From Paenibacillus sp. (GTDB lineage Bacteria > Bacillota > Bacilli > Paenibacillales > Paenibacillaceae), in assembly GCA_017512705.1 (NCBI GenBank), contig JAFWEX010000022.1, positions 1 through 64,000 of the forward strand: DNA of 64,000 nt. Reading direction: 5' to 3'. Shown in pieces: positions 24,384 through 33,356 of the stretch (position 1 is the stretch's first letter; each line of letters opens with the position of its first letter). Position numbers and translations under genes: made by a program. The notes under the pieces are model-generated. The model worked only from the letters and a program-made list of their open reading frames with translations, did not search any database and was not told where the DNA came from.

Positions 24384-26273
24384 ATGCGCTATCGGTTCAG
24401 AACACTGCAGCAGAGTTTGTTTGCTTATTATTCAGCTGTATTCATTATTTTTTCTCTTATTGTGGCAGGGCTGTTATATGTTTTTCTCGCAAGTGATACT
24501 CGCCAGCGGAGTGAAGAGCAGCAGAAACAACTGGGTCTTTCTATCGTTGGACATCTGGATCAGGAAGTTGTGAAGATGAATAATTTCTCCATGAACATCG
24601 TATATTCGAATCTGGTTAAGGAGCATTTCAGCCATTATCTTGCACCTGCGGAGGGAGCTGAACAGACGTTGACAACTGACCCTGCGCTGTATAAGGACAC
24701 AACAACACTGATTGACGTCATATTGGCGATCATTAGCAGCTCGAATACAGCCAAACAGGCTAACATCTACGATGTGAATGGCAAAATGCTGGGAGCGGGA
24801 GTGTTTAACGGACAGCTCCCAGTTGATTTGAAGCAGCGCCCCTGGTATGAGGAAACGTGGGAACGGAGCGGCTGGCGTGTTATTCGTCTGCTGCAAGGTG
24901 AAGCATTGCCGATGCCTACGGGAGAGGGCAAAAGGGATGAGCCGTACATCTCACTTACTCGAGTATACAAGGATGGCAATTATGTCAGCCAGGGTGTAGT
25001 TGAAATTTTGCAGCGTGCGGATGATTTATTCCAGCATTTGAATGAGCTGCAAGCGAGTAACAAGGAACTTCGAATCTATGTGCTGGATGAGCGGGATGCA
25101 TTGTTATACCCGCTTCCCGCAGCTTCACCTGCTGCTGATGCGGCTCCAGCTGGTTATGCAGAAGAGATGAAGCTGATTCAGCATCGTACATCCCCCCCTG
25201 AAACGATGCAGGAGGTTACATATTCTTCTACGGATTCAAAGCAGATGATGACGTATATGACATCGCAGGAAACCGGCTGGACTGTAGTTGTCATGCAGTC
25301 TAAACAGTCTCTTTTTGCTAATCTGAACCGGATGGCACTAATCTTTTCAGGCGCTGCGCTAGCTACCTTGATTGTTATTTTGATGCTTTCGTATCTGATT
25401 TCGAAAAGGGTCACCCTGCCGCTTCATCGACTCCAGCGCATTATCCAGAAGACAGGCGAAAATGACCTGATGTCAGGTCAGGAATCGGGTCAGCTGTTGT
25501 TCAAGCTGGAGCACCCTGGCTCGATCCGCGAGTTAGATGAGCTGAATAATACGTTCATCCGGCTGAATCAGCAGCTTGTGCAGTCTTTTCACGACCAAAT
25601 GGCCGTTAAATCCCGGGAAACCGAGGCGAGACTGCTGGCACTCCAGTCACAGATGAATCCTCATTTTCTATACAACAACATTACCAATATAAGCATTATG
25701 GCGGAGGAGGGCATGAACAGGCAGATTGTTGAGTTCTGTGGTCATATTGCAGCTATGCTTCGTTATATTTCTGCACCGAGCCAATACGGTGTTTCATTAT
25801 CTCAGGAACTTGAATATTGTGAACGCTATCTCAAATGTATGAAAATTCGCTTTGAGGACGATCTGCACTATGATTTCTCGATCCCTGATGAGATGACGGA
25901 TATTCAAATCCCTTTGCTGATGATTCAGCCATTGCTTGAAAATGCGATGAAATACGGCCTCGGTGATACCTTGCCTTGGAAGCTGCATATTACGGGTGAT
26001 CTGGATAACACACAAGAGACTTGGCAGATTCATGTCGAGGATAACGGCCCAGGGATGGAGCCAGAAGCGCTTGAACACATTGTGCAATATATCAACGAAC
26101 TTCAGGATGGGGATCGAATGCCTCAGCTTGAGATTAACGGAATGGGACTCAAAAATATATGGGCTCGCTTGAAGTTATGGTATGGTCCGGCAGCCAGAAT
26201 GTCTATCGAAAACAAAGCTACTGGCGGTGTCCGTATTCGTATAGGGGGGGCCATTCGAAAGGAGCAGGGTTGA
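24384..26273 (+). CDS. YesM-type sensor histidine kinase
   Basis: A 629-residue membrane sensor. One helix near residues 14-36 and another near 310-335 enclose an extracellular Cache-like domain; a HAMP segment follows. The histidine kinase domain of the LytS/YesM class holds LQSQMNPHFLYNNITNIS, with the phospho-accepting His in NPHFLYN, and the ATPase part has LLENAMKYGLGD, DNGPGME and GMGLKNI. It would pass a signal from an extracellular sugar to the AraC-type regulator that starts five bases later. It is divergent from the sugar importer operon. Confidence 0.93.
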   Translation: MRYRFRTLQQSLFAYYSAVFIIFSLIVAGLLYVFLASDTRQRSEEQQKQLGLSIVGHLDQEVVKMNNFSMNIVYSNLVKEHFSHYLAPAEGAEQTLTTDPALYKDTTTLIDVILAIISSSNTAKQANIYDVNGKMLGAGVFNGQLPVDLKQRPWYEETWERSGWRVIRLLQGEALPMPTGEGKRDEPYISLTRVYKDGNYVSQGVVEILQRADDLFQHLNELQASNKELRIYVLDERDALLYPLPAASPAADAAPAGYAEEMKLIQHRTSPPETMQEVTYSSTDSKQMMTYMTSQETGWTVVVMQSKQSLFANLNRMALIFSGAALATLIVILMLSYLISKRVTLPLHRLQRIIQKTGENDLMSGQESGQLLFKLEHPGSIRELDELNNTFIRLNQQLVQSFHDQMAVKSRETEARLLALQSQMNPHFLYNNITNISIMAEEGMNRQIVEFCGHIAAMLRYISAPSQYGVSLSQELEYCERYLKCMKIRFEDDLHYDFSIPDEMTDIQIPLLMIQPLLENAMKYGLGDTLPWKLHITGDLDNTQETWQIHVEDNGPGMEPEALEHIVQYINELQDGDRMPQLEINGMGLKNIWARLKLWYGPAARMSIENKATGGVRIRIGGAIRKEQG

Positions 26274-26277
26274 ACGT

Positions 26278-27042
26278 ATGAATATGCAGAGGACATACAG
26301 AACGATTATTGTGGAAGATGAGGCGTTAATTCGTCGTAATGTCTCCCGTAAGTTCGGAGAACTGAATACGCGATTTGAAGTCATCGGGGAGGCGAGAAAT
26401 GGTCAGGAAGCGCTGCAGCTCATCGAGCAGAACGTACCTGATCTGGTCATTACGGATATTCAGATGCCGGTGATGAACGGGCTTGAACTGGCTAAATATT
26501 TATATTTTGCCTACCCGCACGTTAAAATTGTCATTCTTAGCGGGTATCATGAGTTCGAATATGCACGGCAGGCCATTCATTATAAAGTGGAGGACTATCT
26601 GCTCAAACCACTGGCGGAGGAACAGCTGCGTACAATGCTGGATACGATGGAATTGAAGCTGGGAAATGCTGTAGATTCCCTGTCTCATGTGAGTGCCGTG
26701 CTGGATGATCAAGTAACAACGGAAGATATTGCGGAAGCTGTCAAGCTGTATCTCAAACAAAATTATATGCATGAAATTACGATGCAGGATATGGCTGCAC
26801 AGATGCATTTCAGTGTGGACTACTTGGGCAAATGTTTTAAAAAGGTAACAGGGGAGACTCCTTTGAAATACTTGACAGGTCTTCGCATCAATGAGGCCAA
26901 GCGCCTGCTTGTGGCATATGAGCACATAGATATCAAGACGATTGGCGGGGCTGTAGGGTACACTGATTCTCATTATTTCAGCAGAATTTTCAAAAACAAA
27001 ACCGGTCTATATCCGAGCGAGTATCGTCAGCAGCAGAAATAA
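26278..27042 (+). CDS. YesN-type response regulator with AraC DNA-binding domain
   Basis: A 254-residue regulator. The receiver domain (about 1-125) has VEDEALIRRN, the phosphorylated Asp in LVITDIQMPVMNG, the Lys in DYLLKPL, and HEFEYARQAI, typical of YesN. The C-terminal AraC domain has ITMQDMAAQMHFSVDYLGKC and TIGGAVGYTDSHYFSRIFK. It is cotranscribed with the sensor kinase and probably activates the divergent ABC importer. Confidence 0.94.
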   Translation: MNMQRTYRTIIVEDEALIRRNVSRKFGELNTRFEVIGEARNGQEALQLIEQNVPDLVITDIQMPVMNGLELAKYLYFAYPHVKIVILSGYHEFEYARQAIHYKVEDYLLKPLAEEQLRTMLDTMELKLGNAVDSLSHVSAVLDDQVTTEDIAEAVKLYLKQNYMHEITMQDMAAQMHFSVDYLGKCFKKVTGETPLKYLTGLRINEAKRLLVAYEHIDIKTIGGAVGYTDSHYFSRIFKNKTGLYPSEYRQQQK

Positions 27043-27089
27043 AAAAGCTCTGTCCATGGATCAAGACAATCCGAATGGGCTGAGCTCAG

Positions 27090-27719
27090 TTATTGCTGTA
27101 ATGCTTCTTCAGTAATTTTGCGGATATCAAACGGGGATCGAATGCCTTCTTCGATGATGTCAGGCAAGATGTGGTTCAGGAAATAACGAACACAGTGGAG
27201 GTCGATATTTTTGATCTTGATCAATGCGTAGCGGTACATGACGATGAATTCTTTTTCCGTATTGCCACGCTGCAGTTCTGCAAATGCTTCATACACTTGA
27301 TCCATCTTGTCCGCAACTTCCAGGATGAGTCCTTCGACAGAGTTGTCTTTGCCTTCGCGAAGTTGTCTGCGGAAAATGTCCTGAAATTCAGGAGGAATGT
27401 TCTCAGTAATAAAATGAGATATCATGCCTTCCTCGACCTGCTGCAACATGGAGCGAAGTTCTAGCGAGTAATGTTTGACCGGGGTTTTAATGTCACCAAT
27501 AAATATTTCGCCATAATCATGGCTACTGGTGATCTCGTACAACTTTTTCCAATCAATGCTCACGCCTTGTTGTTCCTCAATATCGGCAAGTGTTTTGGCG
27601 TATTGCACGACTTTCCAGGAGTGGGCAGATACACAGTGTTCTTCGAACTTGAATTTGCCAGGGGTTCGAATGATACGTTCAAGATCGTTCAGCGATCGGA
27701 AGTACGTATGAATTCCCAT
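27090..27719 (-). CDS. HD-domain hydrolase, YfbR-like
   Basis: A 209-residue protein with the HD fold. Metal ligands are visible in CVSAHSWKV, TSSHDYGEIFIGD and ILEVADKMDQ. It resembles YfbR 5'-deoxynucleotidases, which remove phosphate from dNMPs, although substrate is not proven here. AAAGGATG lies 12 bases before the ATG at 27719; an upstream ATG at 27740 overlaps this site and is less likely. It is transcribed alone and convergent with the response regulator gene. Confidence 0.82.
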   Translation of the reverse strand: MGIHTYFRSLNDLERIIRTPGKFKFEEHCVSAHSWKVVQYAKTLADIEEQQGVSIDWKKLYEITSSHDYGEIFIGDIKTPVKHYSLELRSMLQQVEEGMISHFITENIPPEFQDIFRRQLREGKDNSVEGLILEVADKMDQVYEAFAELQRGNTEKEFIVMYRYALIKIKNIDLHCVRYFLNHILPDIIEEGIRSPFDIRKITEEALQQ

Positions 27720-27832
27720 AGATGAGATCATCCTTTGCATGTTTAGATGGTCGATACTCCGACTATACTTCTGTTATGTTAACCAGAGATTAAAGAGGTA
27801 TGCACTGTGTGTAAATTGGTAAAGGGAAAATC

Positions 27833-27875
27833 AAAAAGCCACGGAATGCTGAATCGGTTCAGCATCCTCATGGCT
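27833..27875 (-). terminator. Terminator after nirC
   Basis: AGCCA and TGGCT with an inner TGCTGAA/TTCAGCA stem are followed on the minus strand by TTTT. Confidence 0.8.
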
Positions 27876-27944
27876 ATGAGAAAACAAATCGGATCTATAA
27901 TTTTGTAAATTAGCAAAATGAAAGCGGAAGCGGAAGTTATGACA

Positions 27945-28727
27945 TTACGCTTTTTTGCGTACTGGTGAAGTGAACCAGTAAGCCATACCGACAAATAGAG
28001 CACCGCCGATGATGTTACCAAGTGTGACCGGAATCATATTGTGGAACCAGCCAGCCAAAGAGATGGTATCCGGGTGGTTAGGCAACAGCCATGCCAGAGA
28101 CAGCAGAGTCATATTGGCTACACTGTGCTCATACCCACTAGCGATGAAGGCATATAGGCACCACCAGATGAGAACGAGCTTGGCGATATCCTCTTTGGAG
28201 CGGGAAGACATCCAGATTGCCAGACATACGAGCCAGTTACATAGAATGCCGCGGAAGAAGAGCTCGGTTACTGGCGCACTCATCTTTTTAGCAGAAACAA
28301 CGAACAACAGATGCTCCGGCGTGGCGGTTTTGAAGATGCCGCTGCCTACAATGAGGAGACTGAGCAGGACAGCACCGATCAGATTACCCAGAAACACGAG
28401 TCCCCAGTTCTTCAATGTATCGTTCACTGTAGTTCGTCCAGCGAGTGTACTCATCGTAAAAAACATGTTATTTCCCGTGAACAGTTCTGCTCCGGCAAAG
28501 ATGACCAGCGTCAGGGCGAGTCCGAAGGACATGCCCATCAGCATCATTTGCAGAGGTGAATTCGCGGCGAGTAACGGAGCTCCGATACTAAAGATCAGGA
28601 TAATCCCCAGACCTATATACGCGCCTGCCATTAAGGCAGAAACCATGTAGCGTGGTAAACTCGCGTTCATCTGGTCCCTTTTTTTAACGGCAGCTTCAAT
28701 AATTCCTTCAACACTTGGTTTATACAT
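27945..28727 (-). CDS. nirC: Formate/nitrite transporter family channel
   Basis: A 260-residue membrane channel of the FNT family with six helices. Signatures are GAYIGLGIILIFSIG, FAGAELFTGNNMFFT and NIIGGALFVGMAYWF. Pentameric FNT proteins move nitrite or formate; the adjacent nirBD genes point to nitrite uptake or export. GGGGGAAA precedes the ATG. It is the last gene of the nirB-nirD-nirC unit and ends at a strong terminator. Confidence 0.9.
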   Translation of the reverse strand: MYKPSVEGIIEAAVKKRDQMNASLPRYMVSALMAGAYIGLGIILIFSIGAPLLAANSPLQMMLMGMSFGLALTLVIFAGAELFTGNNMFFTMSTLAGRTTVNDTLKNWGLVFLGNLIGAVLLSLLIVGSGIFKTATPEHLLFVVSAKKMSAPVTELFFRGILCNWLVCLAIWMSSRSKEDIAKLVLIWWCLYAFIASGYEHSVANMTLLSLAWLLPNHPDTISLAGWFHNMIPVTLGNIIGGALFVGMAYWFTSPVRKKA

Positions 28728-28786
28728 CTTAATTTCCCCCAGTAGTCAACATCAATCTAAGTCCCGAATGTTATATGATGCAAAAG

Positions 28787-29113
28787 TTATATAGCGATCC
28801 AGACTTGGTCGTTCTCCACCTTAACCGGATACATCTGCACTTGACCGTTGTCTGGTGCTTGAACCTGCCCAGTTGTCAGATCGATTTTCCAGTCGTATAG
28901 CGGATCATAGAGATAGTGTCCGGAGACAATGCCTTCAGCCAGCGGCCCGCCCTTAGGGTGGGGATTGTGATTGTCAGCAGCAAAGATGGTGCCGTCCGAA
29001 GCACGAAATACGGCCAGCTGAAGATCTTCAATTTCTACAACTCTGCCAATACGTGGCAGAAATTCATCTATAGCTCCAGCCGGGAAATACGTGCCTGTTT
29101 GTTTGGTCGTCAT
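28787..29113 (-). CDS. nirD: Nitrite reductase small subunit
   Basis: A 108-residue Rieske-like fold protein that joins NirB in assimilatory or detoxifying NADH-dependent nitrite reduction. It contains VVEIEDLQLAVFRASDG, DNHNPHPKGGPLAEG and YDPLYDWKIDLTTG. The cluster-binding Cys and His pairs of true Rieske proteins are absent, as is normal for NirD. The ATG at 29113 has AAGGAGTGG six bases upstream; the longer frame runs into nirB and is rejected. Confidence 0.92.
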   Translation of the reverse strand: MTTKQTGTYFPAGAIDEFLPRIGRVVEIEDLQLAVFRASDGTIFAADNHNPHPKGGPLAEGIVSGHYLYDPLYDWKIDLTTGQVQAPDNGQVQMYPVKVENDQVWIAI

Positions 29114-29174
29114 CGTAGACCACTCCTTCGTACCATTTTTTTCTCTACTTTGATTTATTATCGCATTATTTTGC

Positions 29175-31604
29175 TTACGGGCGAGCTGTGACTTCAATGC
29201 TATGGAACATTTTACTTTGACCTTCCTCATCACGAATCGCTTTTTGCCAAGGTTCTTCCACATGTTGAAGGGCGAACTCGATTCGTTCCATTAGCGCTTT
29301 ACGTTCCTCAAGGTTATCGACAACAATCGAACGGATATGCTCTAGCCCCATGCGTTCCACCCATTCGGATGTACGTTCGAGATAATTACCTGTCTCACGG
29401 TAATATTGCATGATGGCTCCGCATAATTCAATCAACTCATCATCCGTTTTCACCTTGCAGAGCGAGTCAGCAAGTCTTGCTTTGATACCACCGTTACCAC
29501 CGATAAAAATCTCCCAGCCGCCATCATTACCAACGATACCGATATCCTTCGTACATGCTTCTGCACAGTTCCGAGGGCAGCCATTCACGGCATATTTGAA
29601 TTTAGCTGGCAGATCCAGTCGTTCAAATTTACGTTCGATTCTCGCTCCCATGGCCATCGAATCCTGTGTGCCGAAGCGGCAGAATTGGGAACCAACACAT
29701 GTTTTGACGGTACGAAGCGATTTTGCGTAAGCGTAACCTGAAGGCATATCCAGTTCAGCCCACACTTTAGTTAAATCTTCTTTTTTGACACCGATGAGAT
29801 CAAGACGTTGACCGCCTGTCACTTTCACGGCTTTGATATCGTATTTGACCGAAACATCAGCGATCCGCTTCAGATCGGCTGGTGTTGTGACCCCGCCGTA
29901 CATCCGAGGTACAACGGTGTATGTTCCGTCTTTTTGAATGTTTGCGTTCATGCGTTCGTTGACGAAACGGGATTCTTTTTCATCTTCATGAGTATCTGGA
30001 TAGATCATGCCCAGATAGTAGTTGATGGCCGGACGGCATTTCGAGCAACCCTCAGGCTGGCTCCATCCCAGTACGTTCATCACTTCTTTGCTCGTTTGCA
30101 ACCCTTTTTCCCGAATTTCAGCTACAATTTCATCCCGTCCAAGCGTAGTGCAGCTGCAGATTCCCTGTTTGCCGCCCTCCGTGAAGTTATCTCCGAGCAC
30201 GTACTGCAAAATTTGTTCCACAACCGGTTTACATCCTCCGCAAGAGCGGGTTGCACCTGTACAGGCTTTGATCTCATCAACCGTGGTCAGACCCTGATTC
30301 GTGATGACATCCACGATGGCACCTTTGGTCACACCATTACATCCACAGACAATTTCATCTTCTGGCATGGTTTCAACAGACGTCGCTTTTTTATGACCGC
30401 CGCAGCCTGTGCCCATAAGGGAACTGTACAATTCTTCTGTCATTTCGGTCTGGTTCTTGATCAGCTTCTGCAATTCGGCAGAATCATTAATGTCACCGAA
30501 GAGTACAGCACCTACCATTTTATTGTCACGGAGTAGAATTTTTTTATAGGTGCGTTTCCAGTCGTCTTTTTGCGAAATGACGGTATGCTCTGGGCTGTCA
30601 ATGAATTCTCCGGTGGAGAAGACGTCCACACCCGAAATTTTTAATTTGGTTGAAACTACTGAGCCTTCATATGGGGCAGTTTCGACGCCGCAGATATGTT
30701 TTGCAAGAACCATACCTTGCTCAAAGAGTGGAGCCACGAGTCCATAACAGACGCCACGATGTTCTGTACATTCACCTACAGAGTAAACGTCTTTCAGAGA
30801 GGTCTGCATATAGTCATCTACGATAATGCCTCGGTTGACTTCAATGCCACTCTCGCGGGCAACAGATGTATTTGGCTTGATTCCAACGGCCATAACTACA
30901 AAATCAACATCCAGTACAGAATCGTCGGTGAAACGAATGCCTTCAACCCGTTCTCCGCCAAGCAATTCGGCAGTTTGTGCTCCCATTTTGAACTTAATTC
31001 CTTGACGTTCCAGTTCTGCTTTCAACATCGCAGAAGCCTGCGGATCGAGCTGGCGTTCCATCAGATCATCCATCAGATGCACAACCGTAACGTCCATGCC
31101 GAGTTGCACTAGTCCTTTGGCAGCTTCCAGACCCAACAGTCCGCCCCCAATAACAGCGGCTTTTTTGTATGCTTTTGCTGCTTCCAGCATGATATTGCAA
31201 TCCGCGATATCACGGAACCCGATGACACCTTGCTTGTCATGTCCAGGTACAGGCAGGATAAACGAACTTGAACCCGTTGCGATAATAATTTTGTCGTATG
31301 GAGCACGATGTCCGTCCTCGGTTACAACCTCACGGTTCTCTGCGTCAATGCGGACAACGGTTGTTCCAGTGTGCAGCGTAATGCCATATTCCTCATACCA
31401 GTGAAGATCGTTCAAGACGATGTCATCGAGTGTTTTGCTGCCTTCCAGGACATAGGACAACATAATCCGATTGTAGTTAGGATAAGGTTCTGTACCAAAA
31501 ACCGTAATATCAAAACGTGAAGATAATTTTAAAATTTGCTCCACGGTGCTTATTCCAGCCATACCATTACCGATGATAACTAGTTTTTCTTTGTTTCCGT
31601 TCAT
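29175..31604 (-). CDS. nirB: NADH-dependent nitrite reductase large subunit
   Basis: An 809-residue cytoplasmic enzyme reducing nitrite to ammonia. The N-terminal part is an FAD/NAD-binding reductase (VIIGNGMAGISTVEQ; AAVIGGGLLGLEAAKGL). Two BFD-type cluster regions follow (CGCNGVTKGAI with CTGATRSCGGC; GCSKCRPAINYYLG). The C-terminal half is the siroheme domain with CVGSQFCRFG and CPRNCAEAC as cluster ligands. AAGGAGG precedes the ATG at 31604. An FNR-type box and a -10 box upstream indicate anaerobic induction. nirD follows after 61 bases. Confidence 0.95.
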   Translation of the reverse strand: MNGNKEKLVIIGNGMAGISTVEQILKLSSRFDITVFGTEPYPNYNRIMLSYVLEGSKTLDDIVLNDLHWYEEYGITLHTGTTVVRIDAENREVVTEDGHRAPYDKIIIATGSSSFILPVPGHDKQGVIGFRDIADCNIMLEAAKAYKKAAVIGGGLLGLEAAKGLVQLGMDVTVVHLMDDLMERQLDPQASAMLKAELERQGIKFKMGAQTAELLGGERVEGIRFTDDSVLDVDFVVMAVGIKPNTSVARESGIEVNRGIIVDDYMQTSLKDVYSVGECTEHRGVCYGLVAPLFEQGMVLAKHICGVETAPYEGSVVSTKLKISGVDVFSTGEFIDSPEHTVISQKDDWKRTYKKILLRDNKMVGAVLFGDINDSAELQKLIKNQTEMTEELYSSLMGTGCGGHKKATSVETMPEDEIVCGCNGVTKGAIVDVITNQGLTTVDEIKACTGATRSCGGCKPVVEQILQYVLGDNFTEGGKQGICSCTTLGRDEIVAEIREKGLQTSKEVMNVLGWSQPEGCSKCRPAINYYLGMIYPDTHEDEKESRFVNERMNANIQKDGTYTVVPRMYGGVTTPADLKRIADVSVKYDIKAVKVTGGQRLDLIGVKKEDLTKVWAELDMPSGYAYAKSLRTVKTCVGSQFCRFGTQDSMAMGARIERKFERLDLPAKFKYAVNGCPRNCAEACTKDIGIVGNDGGWEIFIGGNGGIKARLADSLCKVKTDDELIELCGAIMQYYRETGNYLERTSEWVERMGLEHIRSIVVDNLEERKALMERIEFALQHVEEPWQKAIRDEEGQSKMFHSIEVTARP

Positions 31605-31664
31605 GTGAGTGCCTCCTTGGGTAAACCTGTGCATTTACCAACATTTTTAATGGCTTATATTTGA

Positions 31665-31707
31665 ATTATACAATGACTACCCTATATATAATGTGATTTA
31701 ATTCACT
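31665..31707 (-). promoter_or_regulatory. FNR-type class II promoter of nirB operon
   Basis: TGTGATTTAATTCACT (31692-31707) matches TGTGA-N6-TCACA at nine of ten positions. On the minus strand TATAAT stands at 31670-31665. A start about seven bases later, near 31658, would put the box centre at -41.5, the class II activator position. Confidence 0.75.
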
Positions 31708-31873
31708 AAATACGATAGATCATTCATAAAAAAAGAAGTGTGATGGCTGTCACGAAACTAAAAAAAAATTTCAGAAATGAGAAATGCGAACTATTGTTCT
31801 TGTTTTTCGTTCGTTGTAAGATTGGAGTGGGGTAGGTTACTTCCCTATTTTTTCGAAAGGACGTTTATGCAAC

Positions 31874-32581
31874 ATGATGGGAAGATCCCACCTGATTATC
31901 GGTACAGGCGTTTCACTTTCAGCATTGCAACTCATGGGAATGCAGGTTACCGCTCCAGCTGTAACCGTAGCACTCATTGGCTCGTTGCTGCCTGATATTG
32001 ATGAGCCTAATTCACTGCTCGTGTCCAAAGCTCTGCCGAGTAGTTTGATTCGACTGCTGCAGACAGTTCTTTTACCTGCGGCTGTATTTGTATATTTCTA
32101 TGTTCAGGCAAAACCGTGGAATCTGCTGCTCGCCATATTGATCGGGCTTGTATCGTTCCTGCCTTCGCGATCATTACGTAAAGTGCTGATGTTTGCGATT
32201 GGACTGGGTCTTGTTTTCTATGGACATGCTTTTGCCCCTTGGAATCTAATTGCAGGCAGCTTGCTTATGTTAAGTACAACATTAACTCACAGGGGATTGA
32301 CGCATACCTTGTATGGCACAGCGGTCTGGACAGGTCTGTTGTACAGTACAACACAGCAGCAGAGTCCAGAAATTTGGATAGCAGGGGGTGCTGCCTATGC
32401 CATTCATCTGCTTGCTGATTCGTTGACGAATCGAGGCATTCGTCCGTTACCGCCACTAAAGCTTCGTATTCGGGCGAACCTGATGAGTACAGGAACCAAG
32501 CACGGAGCCATCGTGGAAAATGTCTGCGTGATGTTGACACTCATTTTGGCCTGGATTGCCTTCTCGCCTTTGTTTCTGTAG
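31874..32581 (+). CDS. YdjM-like membrane-bound putative metal-dependent hydrolase
   Basis: A 235-residue membrane protein of the YdjM/DUF457 group. It has MGRSHLIIGTGVSLSA, the motif GSLLPDIDEPNSLL, THRGLTHTLYG and AYAIHLLADSLTNRG, whose His and Asp residues could bind metal, across about six helices. The enzymatic role is a prediction and is unproven for the family. AAAGGACG lies about 11 bases upstream. It is divergent from nirB and ends at a terminator. Confidence 0.85.
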   Translation: MMGRSHLIIGTGVSLSALQLMGMQVTAPAVTVALIGSLLPDIDEPNSLLVSKALPSSLIRLLQTVLLPAAVFVYFYVQAKPWNLLLAILIGLVSFLPSRSLRKVLMFAIGLGLVFYGHAFAPWNLIAGSLLMLSTTLTHRGLTHTLYGTAVWTGLLYSTTQQQSPEIWIAGGAAYAIHLLADSLTNRGIRPLPPLKLRIRANLMSTGTKHGAIVENVCVMLTLILAWIAFSPLFL

Positions 32582-32591
32582 CAAACAACCA

Positions 32592-32624
32592 AACGCCAGC
32601 CCATCATTTATGGACTGGCGTTAT
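32592..32624. terminator. Hairpin after YdjM-like gene
   Basis: AACGCCAG and CTGGCGTT are perfect arms with further pairing inside (TCCA/TGGG-like); the T tail is weak. Confidence 0.6.
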
Positions 32625-32718
32625 AGGTCAAAAGTTCTGATCAAGAGACGGGGTTAAGCAGTCAGTGTCTGTCTTTGAAATAAACTCTGATAAAGATCAT
32701 GTCAGAAGAAAGATCATC

Positions 32719-32838
32719 CTAGAGTTTGGTAGGCGTACCGCTAAGCGTTTCAATATCTGTAGAACCAAACACAAATAAAACAATAAGAATAAATAAAATC
32801 AACATATTGGCAAACCCAACTCCATCAAACTCAGACAT
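32719..32838 (-). CDS. Small membrane peptide, 39 residues
   Basis: The ORF encodes MSEFDGVGFANMLILFILIV, then LFVFGSTDIETLSGTPTKL, with one hydrophobic helix at about 10-25. AGAGGTGG lies five bases before the ATG at 32838. The G-F-x-x-x-L-I-L-F-I-L-I-V pattern recalls YjcZ-type small sporulation proteins, but similarity is limited. It follows the 106-residue gene at 32866 by 27 bases and is probably cotranscribed with it. Confidence 0.6.
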   Translation of the reverse strand: MSEFDGVGFANMLILFILIVLFVFGSTDIETLSGTPTKL

Positions 32839-32865
32839 CATAGCCACCTCTTTCTTGCCTGGCAT

Positions 32866-33186
32866 TTAGGAATTTATACGTTGCTGAAAAGCCTGAATCA
32901 CATCGTTCAGGGTCATATCGCCGCCGGTTTCATCCAAAAATTGTACGAGTTTATCTGAATTGGAAGGCTGCACTTTTTGAAGTGTTTTGTACTGGCCTAC
33001 TACTTCTATAACCAATGTAGCTTCTCTAAATAGCGTAACTGCATCCACCCTTAATTTTCCACTAACCAACAATGCTGCAACAATCAGCTCAAGTTGTTTT
33101 CCTTTTAAATTGCCATTCAGAAGGGTATTTGCAGCATTTGTTTTTCTGGAACCTTTATTGGATTTTCCATTCCTCCCCATAGCCAT
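32866..33186 (-). CDS. Unrecognised basic-N-terminus protein, 106 residues
   Basis: The ATG at 33186 follows GGGGGACT. The first 30 residues are basic and polar (GRNGKSNKGSRKTNAAN), and the rest is probably helical with LELIVAALLVSGKLRVDAVT and DKLVQFLDETGGD. No family is recognised. The context is a small minus-strand pair with the 39-residue membrane peptide, so the two may act together, possibly in the spore; this is only inference from the neighbour's resemblance. Confidence 0.62.
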   Translation of the reverse strand: MAMGRNGKSNKGSRKTNAANTLLNGNLKGKQLELIVAALLVSGKLRVDAVTLFREATLVIEVVGQYKTLQKVQPSNSDKLVQFLDETGGDMTLNDVIQAFQQRINS

Positions 33187-33356
33187 ACAAAGTCCCCCGT
33201 TGGTTGTTGTGTTTAATATCATATGTAATGGATATGCAACATGTTCTAACCATTAATCTATTTGCGAAAACAATAGAAAAAGAGATACTCCTACCGAAAA
33301 GAATTCGATGAAGTATCCCTGCATTTTATAATGTAACATCTGAAGTTAGATCGAGA

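Noticed and set aside
29808-30536. 242-codon plus-strand frame within nirB
   Set aside because: It is opposite to a well-supported siroheme protein and shows the Phe/Cys/His-rich composition of an antisense shadow.
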